From contig JADCHQ010000021.1 of assembly GCA_020248405.1 (NCBI GenBank), positions 57,448 to 121,447 on the forward strand: a stretch of DNA of 64,000 nt, given 5' to 3'. Both the position numbers and the translations under genes were made by a program. Positions 54,210-62,941 of this stretch are shown in pieces; positions within the stretch are counted from its first letter, which is position 1; every line of letters starts with the position of its first letter. Under the pieces are notes generated by a model that saw only the letters and a list, made by a program, of their open reading frames with translations, was not told the DNA's origin and did not search any database. This DNA comes from Rhodocyclaceae bacterium. Its GTDB lineage: Bacteria; Pseudomonadota; Gammaproteobacteria; Burkholderiales; Ga0077523.

Positions 54210-54821
54210 TCAAGGCGACCGATCCCCGTGAACCACCTCCACGAGCTTCACCGCTTGTTGCTCCAAGTCTCCCACGAGTTCATCGGCCCTGGCCCGGAAG
54301 TGCCGATGGAAGATCAGGCTCGGCACGGCGACGATGATGCCAAACGCCGCGTTGTACAACGCCACTGAAATACCCCGTGCGAGTTGGGCTGGGTTTGCCA
54401 TCCCGGTGGGAGACTGGGCGCCGAAGATTTCAATCATGCCGATGATGGTGCCCAGCAGACCCAGCAGCGGCGCCATGGTGGCGATGGTGCCCAGGGTGGT
54501 CAGAAAGCGGCCCAGATCCCGCGCAGCGGCTCGCCCGGCTTCCTCGATGGCATCTCGCATGACCTCGCGGGGGCTGCGAACATGCCTTAGCCCCGCGGCG
54601 AAAATCCGCCCCAATGGCGAGCCTTGTGCAAGTCGAGACAACAACTCCGGGGTCACGCCCTGGGACCGGTAGTCGCGGATCGTTTCGGAAAACAGCCCTG
54701 GGGGAGCGACCATCTTGCCGCGCAGGGTCCAGGCACGCTCTCCGATGATGCCAAGAGAAACGATAGAGGCCGCGATAATCGGCCAGATCGGCCATCCGGC
54801 CGCATCGATGATTGCCAGCAC
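54210..54821 (-). CDS. exbB: ExbB/TolQ-family proton channel protein, second copy
   Basis: I prefer the GTG at 54821 (203 aa) preceded by AAGGAATC; an upstream ATG at 54866 is in frame. The protein starts LAIIDAAGWPIWPIIAASIVSLGIIGERAW with the first membrane helix, and has LTTLGTIATMAPLLGLLGTIIGMIEIF and the later LARGISVALYNAAFGIIVAVPSLIFHRHF helix. It is the proton-conducting partner of ExbD 19 bp downstream. Differs from the copy at 23.1 kb (which has TLGPLLGLLGTIFGMVKTF). Confidence 0.92.
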   Translation of the reverse strand: MLAIIDAAGWPIWPIIAASIVSLGIIGERAWTLRGKMVAPPGLFSETIRDYRSQGVTPELLSRLAQGSPLGRIFAAGLRHVRSPREVMRDAIEEAGRAAARDLGRFLTTLGTIATMAPLLGLLGTIIGMIEIFGAQSPTGMANPAQLARGISVALYNAAFGIIVAVPSLIFHRHFRARADELVGDLEQQAVKLVEVVHGDRSP

Positions 54822-54914
54822 GACTGCTGATTCCTTGCAGGTGAAGGGTCCACACTTTAGCGACACCTGCAGGTTGCCGCAATGGAGCGAAGATTCCCGC
54901 GCGGAGGCTCTTGG

Positions 54915-54949
54915 CTGTCCACAAAGTCTGTGGATAAGGCTGTGAACAG
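54915..54949. promoter_or_regulatory. Perfect DnaA box with two related 9-mers
   Basis: TGTGGATAA at 54929-54937 is an exact reverse DnaA box (TTATCCACA). CTGTCCACA (54915-54923) and TGTGAACAG (54941-54949) are weaker relatives, giving three in 35 bp. It lies in the divergent region between exbB and xseA. Such boxes can titrate DnaA or control genes; this is not evidence of an origin, as dnaA/dnaN and an AT-rich unwinding element are not present. Confidence 0.4.
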
Positions 54950-55085
54950 CCTGTCGATAGCGGCGATAAGTCGAGCACGTGCAATGGATTTCCGTGCCAT
55001 GCCTTTTTCATGGGCAACGCGCATGGGGCATGAGGGTTGCTCCGCCACGCCATCTAGCCCGTTTCGTGCCTACAATCGATTCAGC

Positions 55086-56438
55086 ATGGAACATGTCCCC
55101 GACGGTGTCGCCTCGCAGGGAAGGGGCGTCCTTAGCGTCACAGAGCTCAATGCCCGGGTGCGCGTCCTGGTGGAAGGCGGGCTCGGGCTCACATGGGTTG
55201 GGGGCGAGATTTCCAACTTCACGCGTGCAGCCTCGGGCCACTGCTATTTTTCGCTCAAGGATGAAGCCGCGCAGGTGCGGTGCGTCATGTTTCGCGGCCG
55301 GGCCCAACTGCTCGACTGGCAGCCGGCAAATGGCGCCCAGGTGGAAGTCCGTGCCAGCGCTTCCTTCTACGAACCACGTGGCGAATTTCAGCTCAGCGTG
55401 GACTTCATGCGCCGGGCTGGCCTGGGGGCGCTTTACGAGGCGTTCGAGCGTCTCAAGCGCAAGCTGGCCATGGAGGGCTTGTTCGACCCCGCCCGCAAGC
55501 GCCCGATTCCAACGTTCGCACGGGTGGTTGGGGTGATTACCTCCCCGCGGGCGGCCGCGCTGCGCGATGTCCTCAGCACGCTGCGCAGGCGCATGCCGTC
55601 CCAGCGCGTGATCCTGTATCCCACTCCGGTGCAAGGGGAGGGTGCGGCGGCGCGGATCGCTGCGGCGCTCGCCGCGGCGGCCTCCCATGGGGAGGCGGAC
55701 GTACTGATACTGTGCCGCGGCGGCGGCAGCATCGAGGACTTGTGGGCATTCAACGACGAGGCGTTGGCGCGCGCGGTCGCCGCCTCATCGGTTCCTGTGG
55801 TCTCTGGCATCGGACACGAGACCGACTTCACCATCGTGGACTTCGTCGCCGACGCGCGCGCGCCTACCCCCACTGCCGCCGCCGAGCTTGCCAGCCCAGA
55901 CGGCGCTGCCCTGCGTCGCCGCCTGGATGCTCTGGCCCGTTCTCTGGTTGGTCGCTGGAGAGAGGGTCAGGACCGGCGTCTGCAGAGGCTGGACCTGGCG
56001 CAGCGTCGGCTGCGCCATCCGGCTGAGCGCCTCGCGCGTCAGCGAGAGCAGATCGGGCACGTTAAGCGGCGGTTGTTGATGGCTGCGACGCGCGATATCC
56101 GGTCTCGCGGGGTGCGGCTCTCCCATGCAGCCCATCGTTTGTCCCTGGCGCGGCCTCGAAGTGCCCCGCTTGCTTCCAGGCTGGCTGCGCTTGGCGAGGC
56201 GCTGCGTCGCGGGGCGGGCGACGCGGTGCGTGAACGGGCGCTGCGCGTGGCGGCCCTCGGTGCGCAGCTTGGCCAACTCAATCCTGAGGCGGTCCTCAGG
56301 CGCGGTTACGCCCTGGTGCGGGATGGTGCGGGCGCCATCGTCACCGAGGCCGGGGCGTTGCGACCGGGTGAACCCATCGTGGTGACAGTGGCGGTGGGGC
56401 AGATCGCCGCACGGGTGGAGTCGGTGCGCGAAGATTGA
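55086..56438 (+). CDS. xseA: Exodeoxyribonuclease VII large subunit
   Basis: ATG 55086; 450 residues. Order: N-terminal OB-fold (LSVTELNARVRVLVEGGLGLTWVGGEISNFTRAASGHCYFSLKDE), central nuclease domain (FARVVGVITSPRAAALRDVLSTLRRR, LILCRGGGSIEDLWAFNDE, SGIGHETDFTIVDFVADARAPTPTAAAE), long coiled coil and C-terminal RGYALVRD. The catalytic Asp/His of HETDFT is present. It cuts single-stranded DNA from both ends with XseB. Divergent from exbB; it overlaps the next open frame only at an upstream alternative start. Confidence 0.96.
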   Translation: MEHVPDGVASQGRGVLSVTELNARVRVLVEGGLGLTWVGGEISNFTRAASGHCYFSLKDEAAQVRCVMFRGRAQLLDWQPANGAQVEVRASASFYEPRGEFQLSVDFMRRAGLGALYEAFERLKRKLAMEGLFDPARKRPIPTFARVVGVITSPRAAALRDVLSTLRRRMPSQRVILYPTPVQGEGAAARIAAALAAAASHGEADVLILCRGGGSIEDLWAFNDEALARAVAASSVPVVSGIGHETDFTIVDFVADARAPTPTAAAELASPDGAALRRRLDALARSLVGRWREGQDRRLQRLDLAQRRLRHPAERLARQREQIGHVKRRLLMAATRDIRSRGVRLSHAAHRLSLARPRSAPLASRLAALGEALRRGAGDAVRERALRVAALGAQLGQLNPEAVLRRGYALVRDGAGAIVTEAGALRPGEPIVVTVAVGQIAARVESVRED

Positions 56439-56509
56439 TGCACGCAGCCCCGGAGGCGTATCGTCGACCCTCAGGACTTAACCCCGTCAATCTTGAAGCA
56501 ATCGAGGAG

Positions 56510-56995
56510 ATGCCCTTGAAAAACCTTCTTGGTTTCGTCGCTGGTTCGCTGCTGACCTGTGTCTGGTTGAGCGGTCAGGCCCAAATGCTCGACAAGAAAG
56601 CCCTTTCGCTGGAAGCGGCAAAGCAGGTGGTTGCGGCAGCAGAGGCGGAGGCGCGCAAGAATGGCTGGAACGTGTCGATCGCCGTCGTCGACGAGGGAGG
56701 GCATCTCATCATGTTGCAGAAGCTCGACGGAACCCAGTACGGCAGCGTAGATGTGTCGATTCAAAAGGCCTGGACCGCCGCGGGCTTCAAGCGTCCCACC
56801 AAGGTGTTCGAGGACGCCATTGCCGGGGGGCGCACTGCCATCCTGGGCATCGAGCAGGCGCTGCCCCTGGAGGGCGGCGTGCCGCTTCTCTATCGCGGAC
56901 AGGTGGTTGGCGCGATCGGCGTATCCGGAGTGACGTCGCAACAGGATGGAGTGGTGGCCAAGGCTGGCGCCGACTGGCTGGCTGGCGCGCCCTGA
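56510..56995 (+). CDS. Secreted HbpS/GlcG-like heme-binding domain protein
   Basis: 161 residues from ATG 56510, or from TTG 56516, which is better spaced from GAGGAG at 56504-56509. Signal peptide MKNLLGFVAGSLLTCVWLSGQAQ. The mature part is a single GlcG/HbpS fold: LSLEAAKQVVAAAEAEARKNGWNVSIAVVDEGGHLIMLQKLDG, AAGFKRPTKVFEDAIAGGRTA, GGVPLLYRGQVVGAIGVSGV and QDGVVAKAGADWL. HbpS proteins bind heme and act in extracellular redox sensing; the present protein may do the same in the periplasm. It converges on miaA. Confidence 0.87.
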   Translation: MPLKNLLGFVAGSLLTCVWLSGQAQMLDKKALSLEAAKQVVAAAEAEARKNGWNVSIAVVDEGGHLIMLQKLDGTQYGSVDVSIQKAWTAAGFKRPTKVFEDAIAGGRTAILGIEQALPLEGGVPLLYRGQVVGAIGVSGVTSQQDGVVAKAGADWLAGAP

Positions 56996-57011
56996 GGATC
57001 AGGCCGCGGCC

Positions 57012-57956
57012 CTAGAGGGTCGTGGCCACGTGGTCGAGCACGCTTGCCTCCACGTCTTGAGCGAGGCAGTCGAAGCGTTCCACGCCGGGGGTGGTGCGCA
57101 GCCACGTCAACTGCCGTTTGGCGAGTTGCCGCGTGGCTGCCACGGCGTTCGCTCGCAGATTGTTCAGGCCGTAGAGGCCATCGAGGTATTCCCATACCTG
57201 GCGATAGCCTACGCAACGCATGGACGGCATGCCCGCATGGAGCGGGTGTTCGCCACGCAACCGGTCAACTTCCCCGATCAATCCCAGTTCAAGCATTTCC
57301 TCGAAGCGCGACTCGATGCGCCGGTGAAGTTCCAGGCGGTCCGATGGCTCGAGGCTGATTTGAAGCATGCGCCAGGGAGGCGGGCGCCGTCGTCCTTCGG
57401 CAAGCAGTTCCGACATGGGGCGTCCCGTGAGCCAGCAAACCTCCAGAGCGCGCTGGATGCGCTGCGCATCGGCGGGGTCGAGGCGCGCGCCGGTTGCAGG
57501 ATCCAGCGCGGTGAGCGAGGCGTGCAGGGCCGGCCAGCCCAGCTCGGCGGCCATGGCATCGATCACCAGCCGGATGTCTTGGTCGGCTGGCGGGAGCGCC
57601 GACAGGCCTTCGCGCAGGGCCTTGAAATACAGCATGGTTCCACCGGTGAGCAGCGGGATGCAGCCACGGGCGCGGATGTCGGCCACGAGAGCGCCGGCGT
57701 CGTCGGCGAAGCGCGCCGCCGAGTAAGCCTCGGTGGGCTCCACCACGTCAATCAGGTGGTGTTGCGCAGCACGACGTTCGAGAGGGCTTGGCTTGGCTGT
57801 CCCGATGTCCATCCCGCGATACACGAGCGCCGAATCGACGCTCACGATCTCAACCGGAAAGCGCGCTGCTAGTGCCAGCGCCACGCGGGTTTTGCCACTG
57901 GCGGTCGGGCCCATCAGGCATAGGACCGGCGGTTCGCCGGACCAGTCGGGCCGCAT
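57012..57956 (-). CDS. miaA: tRNA dimethylallyltransferase
   Basis: 314 residues from ATG 57956, which overlaps the mutL stop (TGATG). Motifs: [22 protein letters not shown]-loop, [17 protein letters not shown] substrate region, [28 protein letters not shown] and [15 protein letters not shown]. It adds a dimethylallyl group to adenosine 37 in tRNAs reading U-initial codons. The mutL-miaA pair is a conserved operon in proteobacteria. Confidence 0.96.
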   Translation of the reverse strand: MRPDWSGEPPVLCLMGPTASGKTRVALALAARFPVEIVSVDSALVYRGMDIGTAKPSPLERRAAQHHLIDVVEPTEAYSAARFADDAGALVADIRARGCIPLLTGGTMLYFKALREGLSALPPADQDIRLVIDAMAAELGWPALHASLTALDPATGARLDPADAQRIQRALEVCWLTGRPMSELLAEGRRRPPPWRMLQISLEPSDRLELHRRIESRFEEMLELGLIGEVDRLRGEHPLHAGMPSMRCVGYRQVWEYLDGLYGLNNLRANAVAATRQLAKRQLTWLRTTPGVERFDCLAQDVEASVLDHVATTL

Positions 57957-59749
57957 CAGCGTCCCCGCAGGAACAGCCGGTCCAGATCCGCCAAGGTGAA
58001 TTGGTACCAGGTGGGACGTCCATGGTTGCATTGCCCGCCGCGCTCCGTTGCCTCCATGTCGCGCAACAGGGCGTTCATCTCGGCAAGAGTGAGCGCGCGG
58101 TGGGCGCGAACCGCGCCGTGACAGGCAAGGGTGCCGAGAATGTGGTCACGTCGATCGGCGATGGCGCGGCTTGCCCCGACCTCGGCGATTTCGCGTAGGA
58201 GGTCGTGCGCGAGCGCGGCGATGTCGGTATCGCGAAGGAGCGTCGGGACGGCGCGTACCACAACACTGGTGGGCGAGGAGACAGCCATCTCGAAGCCCAT
58301 GGCGGCGATTTCCTCGCGATGCTCTTGTACCGTTGCCACCTCGAGGGGCGTGGCAACAAAGGTGGCCGGAATCAGCAGAGTCTGGGTGGGCACGCCGCTG
58401 CCCGCCAACGCGGTTTTGAGCCGTTCGTAAACGACTCGCTCGTGGGCCGCGTGCATGTCTACTACCACCAGGCCGTTGCGGTTCTGGGCGAGGATGTAGA
58501 TGCCCGCGAATTGCGCAAGGGCATGTCCCAGGGGAAGTTCGCCCTCCGGCGGCGCCTCCTCGGATGAGCGTTCGGCAAGCGTAGTGCCGCCCGAATCGGC
58601 TTGCGGAGCGCTGGCGCGTTGACCGAACAGCCTGTCGTAAAAGCCAATTGGCTCCGCCGCGGGAAAGTGCAGCGGGCTCTGCTGGGTTTCGGGCCGACCC
58701 GTGGACGCCAGCCGCCCTGGCCATTGGGGAGGCGCCAACGGTGCTGGTGCAGTTTCTCCCGGGCGGCTGCGGGCGAGCGTCCGCTCCACCGCGTGCAACA
58801 CAAACTGATGAACGGAGCGCGATTCCCTGAACCGGACCTCACTCTTTGTGGGGTGGACATTCACGTCCACGAGGTTCGGCGGAATGTCCAGGAACAGCGC
58901 GTAGACGGGATGGCGGTCGCCGTGCAGCACGTCGCGGTAGGCTTCCCGGACTGCATGGGTGAGGAGTTTGTCTCGAACGAACCGGCCGTTCACGAAAAGG
59001 TACTGGGAATCGCGGCTGCCGCGGGCAACGGCGGGCAGGCCAGCGGCACCATGAAGCCGCAGCGGGCCTGCTGTTTCGTCCACCGCCAGGCATGCCGCCG
59101 AAAACTCAGCACCGAGCAAAGCCGCGCAACGCGCAGCTTCGCTCTGCGTTGGCAGTCTCAGGCGTGTGCGGCCGTCTTGACTGAGCGCGAATGCCACCGC
59201 GGGCCTCGACAGGGCGATACGACGAAAGGCTTCTTCGGCGTGGGCGAATTCGGTTGCCTCGGTCCTGAGAAACTTGCGGCGTGCTGGAATGTTGTAGAAA
59301 AGGTCCAACACCTCCACGACCGTACCCCGGTCCAGGCCGGCAGGCTGCGGGGCGCCGCAATGGGCCGCTTCGGCTTGCACTTGCCAGGCGTGGCGTTCTC
59401 CCGCGCGACGGCTCGTGAGGGAGAGCCGCGATACGGAGGCGATGCTGGCGAGCGCCTCGCCACGAAAGCCAAGGCTTGCCACGGACTCCAGATCACCCAG
59501 GCTGGCGATCTTGCTCGTGGCGTGCCGGGCGAGGGCAAGAGGCAACTCGGCCGGCGGGATACCCGCCCCGTCGTCCTGAACACGAATGCGCTCGATGCCG
59601 CCGCCATCGATGGCGACCAGGATTTCACTAGCCCCGGCGTCGAGGCTGTTTTCCAACAGTTCTTTAAGGGCGGCCGCCGGGCGTTCCACCACCTCGCCCG
59701 CGGCGATCTGGTCTACTAGCGCATCGGGAAGCAAGCGAATCGAGGCCAT
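57956..59749 (-). CDS. mutL: DNA mismatch repair protein MutL
   Basis: 597 residues, ATG 59749. N-terminal GHKL ATPase: [38 protein letters not shown] and [13 protein letters not shown]. The C-terminal dimerisation domain has [17 protein letters not shown], matching the endonuclease motif DQHA-x2-E-x4-E except for Met at the second position, plus CNHGRPTW. This means the protein likely nicks DNA itself, consistent with an organism without MutH. Cotranscribed with miaA. A TATAAT element lies just 5 bp upstream of the ATG. Confidence 0.96.
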   Translation of the reverse strand: MASIRLLPDALVDQIAAGEVVERPAAALKELLENSLDAGASEILVAIDGGGIERIRVQDDGAGIPPAELPLALARHATSKIASLGDLESVASLGFRGEALASIASVSRLSLTSRRAGERHAWQVQAEAAHCGAPQPAGLDRGTVVEVLDLFYNIPARRKFLRTEATEFAHAEEAFRRIALSRPAVAFALSQDGRTRLRLPTQSEAARCAALLGAEFSAACLAVDETAGPLRLHGAAGLPAVARGSRDSQYLFVNGRFVRDKLLTHAVREAYRDVLHGDRHPVYALFLDIPPNLVDVNVHPTKSEVRFRESRSVHQFVLHAVERTLARSRPGETAPAPLAPPQWPGRLASTGRPETQQSPLHFPAAEPIGFYDRLFGQRASAPQADSGGTTLAERSSEEAPPEGELPLGHALAQFAGIYILAQNRNGLVVVDMHAAHERVVYERLKTALAGSGVPTQTLLIPATFVATPLEVATVQEHREEIAAMGFEMAVSSPTSVVVRAVPTLLRDTDIAALAHDLLREIAEVGASRAIADRRDHILGTLACHGAVRAHRALTLAEMNALLRDMEATERGGQCNHGRPTWYQFTLADLDRLFLRGR

Positions 59750-59754
59750 GCTCA

Positions 59755-59760
59755 ATTATA
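59755..59760 (-). promoter_or_regulatory. Consensus -10 (TATAAT) 5 bp before the mutL start
   Basis: On the minus strand TATAAT is followed by TGAGC and the ATG at 59749. Transcription would start at or beside the A of the ATG, giving a leaderless mRNA. A -35 match at 17 bp (ATGCAC) is poor. Confidence 0.45.
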
Positions 59761-59801
59761 GGCGGCGCTCCTGGGTGGTGCATGAATTGCTTGCCAGCAC
59801 A

Positions 59802-59807
59802 TATAAT
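59802..59807 (+). promoter_or_regulatory. Consensus -10 (TATAAT) for the pnt operon
   Basis: TATAAT lies 95 bp before the pntA ATG on the plus strand; the predicted start is near 59814. A -35 at 17 bp spacing (TGCATG) is poor, so the promoter may need help from a regulator. Back to back with the mutL -10 it marks a compact divergent control region. Confidence 0.5.
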
Positions 59808-59902
59808 GCACGGCTTGCGTTCGGCTTCCCGGCGGCGTCTTGTCGGGCACGCAAGCGCGGTGAATGTGAACTGCGCAGCGCGATCATGGAGGTGGTGACA
59901 GG

Positions 59903-61027
59903 ATGCAAATCGGGATACCAGCGGAGTCGTTGTCGGGTGAGACCCGGGTGGCAGCCACCCCGGAGACGGTGAAGAAGCTCCTGGCTGGGGGGCACCATCG
60001 GGTGTTGGTCCAGGCAGGCGCGGGGCTGTCGTCTTCTATCTCGGATGGCGATTTTGCCGCCGCAGGCGCCACCGTGGTGGCCGGCGCGGTCGAGGCCTGG
60101 GCCGCAGACATTGTCCTCAAGGTCCGTGGGCCGCAGGATGGCGAGCTGTCTTTGCTTCGCAGGGACCAGGTTCTGGTGGCGCTGCTTGCGCCGTACAAGA
60201 CCGAGGCCCTTCAGGCACTGGCGGCCACCGGTGCGACGGGTTTCGCCATGGAATGGCTGCCGCGCATTTCGCGAGCCCAGAGCATGGACGTACTATCCTC
60301 GCAGGCCAACATTGCAGGCTACAAGGCTGTTTTGATGGCGGCCAACGCCTATGGCCGGCTGATGCCGATGCTCATGACGGCCGCCGGCACCATCAAGGCC
60401 GCGCGAGTGGTGGTGATGGGCGTGGGTGTCGCGGGCTTGCAGGCCATCGCCACCGCGAAGCGGCTGGGCGCCGTTGTTGAGGCTACCGATGTCCGCCCTG
60501 AGACCAAGGAGCAGGTGGAATCCCTTGGAGCGAAGTTCATCGAGGTTCCACTTACGGAGGCGGAGAAAGAACTGGCCAAGGGGCAGGGCGGTTATGCGCG
60601 CGACATGGGCGAAGACTACAAGAAGCGTCAGGCACAGCTCGTTGCCGAGCGGATCCGGCAAGCGGACATTGTCATCACGACGGCACTGATCCCCGGGCGC
60701 CCTGCGCCCGTGCTGGTCACCGAGGACATGGTGAAGACCATGCGCCCCGGTTCGGTGATCGTGGACATGGCGGTGGAACAGGGTGGCAATTGTCCGCTTT
60801 CCGAACTCGACACCACCGTGGTCAGGCACGGTGTGAACATCCTGGGTGTCGCCAACATCCCTGCGCTGGTGGCCGCCGACGCTAGTGCGCTCTACGCCCG
60901 AAACCTCTTCAACTTCCTTGCCCTGATGCTGGACGTCAAGAGTGGCGCTTTCAATCTCAACCGAGAGGATGAGATCGTCGCCGGAACGCTCGCCTGCATG
61001 GGCGGCGAGCTCGCACGCAAGGTCTAG
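59903..61027 (+). CDS. pntA: NAD(P) transhydrogenase subunit alpha part 1
   Basis: 374 residues after GGAGGTGGTGACAGG. It is the soluble NAD(H)-binding domain I: MQIGIPAESLSGETRVAATPETVKKLLAGGHHRVLVQAGAG, RISRAQSMDVLSSQANIAGYKAV, the fold VVVMGVGVAGLQAIATAKRLGAVVEATDVRPET and the conserved loop KFIEVPLTEAEKELAKGQGGYARDMGE. The membrane part of alpha is a separate gene, giving the three-subunit arrangement known from Rhodospirillum and many proteobacteria. The enzyme couples hydride transfer from NADH to NADP+ with proton movement. Confidence 0.96.
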   Translation: MQIGIPAESLSGETRVAATPETVKKLLAGGHHRVLVQAGAGLSSSISDGDFAAAGATVVAGAVEAWAADIVLKVRGPQDGELSLLRRDQVLVALLAPYKTEALQALAATGATGFAMEWLPRISRAQSMDVLSSQANIAGYKAVLMAANAYGRLMPMLMTAAGTIKAARVVVMGVGVAGLQAIATAKRLGAVVEATDVRPETKEQVESLGAKFIEVPLTEAEKELAKGQGGYARDMGEDYKKRQAQLVAERIRQADIVITTALIPGRPAPVLVTEDMVKTMRPGSVIVDMAVEQGGNCPLSELDTTVVRHGVNILGVANIPALVAADASALYARNLFNFLALMLDVKSGAFNLNREDEIVAGTLACMGGELARKV

Positions 61028-61041
61028 CCAGGAGAAGCGCC

Positions 61042-61356
61042 GTGGAAGTCGTCAGCCACACCGTCATCAATCTCACCATTTTCGTGCTCGCCATCTACGT
61101 CGGGTACCACGTGGTCTGGAATGTCACCCCTGCTCTCCATACCCCGTTGATGGCCGTGACTAATGCGATCTCGGCCATCGTCATCGTTGGTGCCATGCTG
61201 GCTGCGGCGCTTACGGAAACCGGCCTCGGGAAGACCATGGGCGTGCTCGCCGTGGCGCTCGCGGCGGTCAATGTGTTTGGCGGATTCCTGGTGACTCGCC
61301 GCATGCTGGAGATGTTCAAGAAGAAGGAGCGTAAGGGCGGGGAGGGCGGCAAATGA
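61042..61356 (+). CDS. pntAB: NAD(P) transhydrogenase subunit alpha part 2
   Basis: 104 residues with three membrane helices: NLTIFVLAIYVGYHVVW, a second around AISAIVIVGAMLAAALTE and a third around MGVLAVALAAVNVFGGFLVTRRML. This is the split membrane half of the alpha chain that, with PntB, forms the proton channel (domain II). Its stop codon overlaps the pntB start (ATGA), 14 bp after the soluble alpha gene. Confidence 0.94.
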   Translation: MEVVSHTVINLTIFVLAIYVGYHVVWNVTPALHTPLMAVTNAISAIVIVGAMLAAALTETGLGKTMGVLAVALAAVNVFGGFLVTRRMLEMFKKKERKGGEGGK

Positions 61357-62774
61357 GCATGAACGTCGTAACGCTTCTCTACCTGGTGGCGTCGGTATTG
61401 TTCATCCAGGCGCTCAAGGGTCTTTCCCATCCCACCACGTCGCGCCGCGGCAATGCCTTCGGCATGGCCGGCATGGCCATTGCCGTGCTGACGACCGCGG
61501 CACTCATCGCCTCGCACAGCAATGCCGGAGCCGGGCTGGGCTATGTGCTCGCCGGCCTGGTGGTTGGTGGCGGCGCGGGTGCGGTGATGGCCAGGCGGGT
61601 GGAGATGACCAAGATGCCCGAGCTGGTGGCTTTCATGCACAGCATGATCGGCCTGGCTGCGGTGTTCATCGCGGTGGCGGCGGTGGCGGAGCCGTACGCC
61701 TTTGGAATCACGAGAGGGCACGAGGAATCAATCCCCGTTGGAAATCGCCTGGAACTGTTCCTCGGGGCGGCCATTGGCGCCATCACCTTCAGCGGGTCGG
61801 TGATCGCTTTCGGCAAGCTGTCGGGCAAGTACAAATTCCGTCTTTTCCAGGGTGCGCCAGTGGTTTTTTCCGGTCAGCACCTGCTGAATCTCTTGATTGG
61901 GACGGCTTCGGTGGTGCTCGGTCTCGCCTTCATGTTCACGGAGAACTGGGCGGCCTTCTTCTTCATGCTCGCTCTGGCCTTCGTGCTCGGTGTCCTCATC
62001 ATCATTCCCATTGGCGGGGCGGACATGCCGGTCGTGGTGTCCATGTTGAATTCCTACTCTGGCTGGGCTGCTGCGGGTATCGGGTTTTCGCTCAACAACT
62101 CCATGCTGATCATTGCAGGCTCCCTGGTGGGTTCTTCCGGGGCAATTCTCTCGTACATCATGTGCAAGGCGATGAATCGCTCCTTCTTTAGCGTCATCCT
62201 GGGAGGGTTCGGCGGAGAAACGTCCACGGTGGCCAGTGGAGCAGAGCAAAAAACCGTCAAGTCGGGCAGTTCGGACGACGCAGCCTTCGTCATGTCCAAC
62301 GCCGATTCTGTGATCATCGTTCCGGGTTACGGACTCGCAGTTGCACGGGCCCAGCATGCGGTCAAGGAGATGGCTGCGAAGCTCACGGAAAAGGGTGTCA
62401 CCGTTCGCTACGCCATTCACCCGGTTGCGGGCCGCATGCCCGGGCACATGAACGTGTTGCTTGCGGAAGCCGAGATTCCCTACGACCAGGTGCTGGAAAT
62501 GGAGGACATAAACAGCGATTTCGGCACTACCGACGTGGTCATGGTGCTGGGAGCCAACGATGTGGTGAATCCGCTTGCCGAAGTCAAAGGCAGCCCTATC
62601 TATGGCATGCCTATCCTGGAGGCCCACAAGGCGCGCACGGTGATTGTCAACAAGCGATCCATGGCCTCAGGCTACGCCGGGTTGGACAACCCGCTGTTCT
62701 ACCTCGACAAGACCATGATGGTGTTTGGCGATGCCAAGAAAGTGGTGGAAGATATCGTAAAAGCGCTTGATTAG
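61353..62774 (+). CDS. pntB: NAD(P) transhydrogenase subunit beta
   Basis: 473 residues: several membrane helices in the first 270 residues (VTLLYLVASVLFIQALKGL, LAFVLGVLIIIPIGGADMPVV, SMLNSYSGWAAAGIGFSL) and a C-terminal NADP(H)-binding domain III with VIIVPGYGLAVARAQHAVKE, VRYAIHPVAGRMPGHMNVLLAEA, DVVMVLGANDVVNPLA and VNKRSMASGYAGLDNPLF. It forms the NADPH-making half of the proton-driven transhydrogenase. Translationally coupled to pntAB. Confidence 0.96.
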   Translation: MSMNVVTLLYLVASVLFIQALKGLSHPTTSRRGNAFGMAGMAIAVLTTAALIASHSNAGAGLGYVLAGLVVGGGAGAVMARRVEMTKMPELVAFMHSMIGLAAVFIAVAAVAEPYAFGITRGHEESIPVGNRLELFLGAAIGAITFSGSVIAFGKLSGKYKFRLFQGAPVVFSGQHLLNLLIGTASVVLGLAFMFTENWAAFFFMLALAFVLGVLIIIPIGGADMPVVVSMLNSYSGWAAAGIGFSLNNSMLIIAGSLVGSSGAILSYIMCKAMNRSFFSVILGGFGGETSTVASGAEQKTVKSGSSDDAAFVMSNADSVIIVPGYGLAVARAQHAVKEMAAKLTEKGVTVRYAIHPVAGRMPGHMNVLLAEAEIPYDQVLEMEDINSDFGTTDVVMVLGANDVVNPLAEVKGSPIYGMPILEAHKARTVIVNKRSMASGYAGLDNPLFYLDKTMMVFGDAKKVVEDIVKALD

Positions 62775-62941
62775 AGTAGTCGGCTCAATCCTGCGGCGGA
62801 GGTTATCGGCTTCGGAACGCGCTGGTTTATAGGCCATATTCGGTGGTATCCCAGATTTTGACTGGCATTTGCGGGTCAAATCAGGAGAGCCGGCGGTTCA
62901 TGTTCCCCGGGATCGGTTGTGCGTAACTGACCTAAAGGGCA

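Noticed and set aside
54915..54949. Chromosomal replication origin
   Set aside because: Only one perfect DnaA box; no dnaA, dnaN, gyrB or rpmH nearby and no AT-rich unwinding element.
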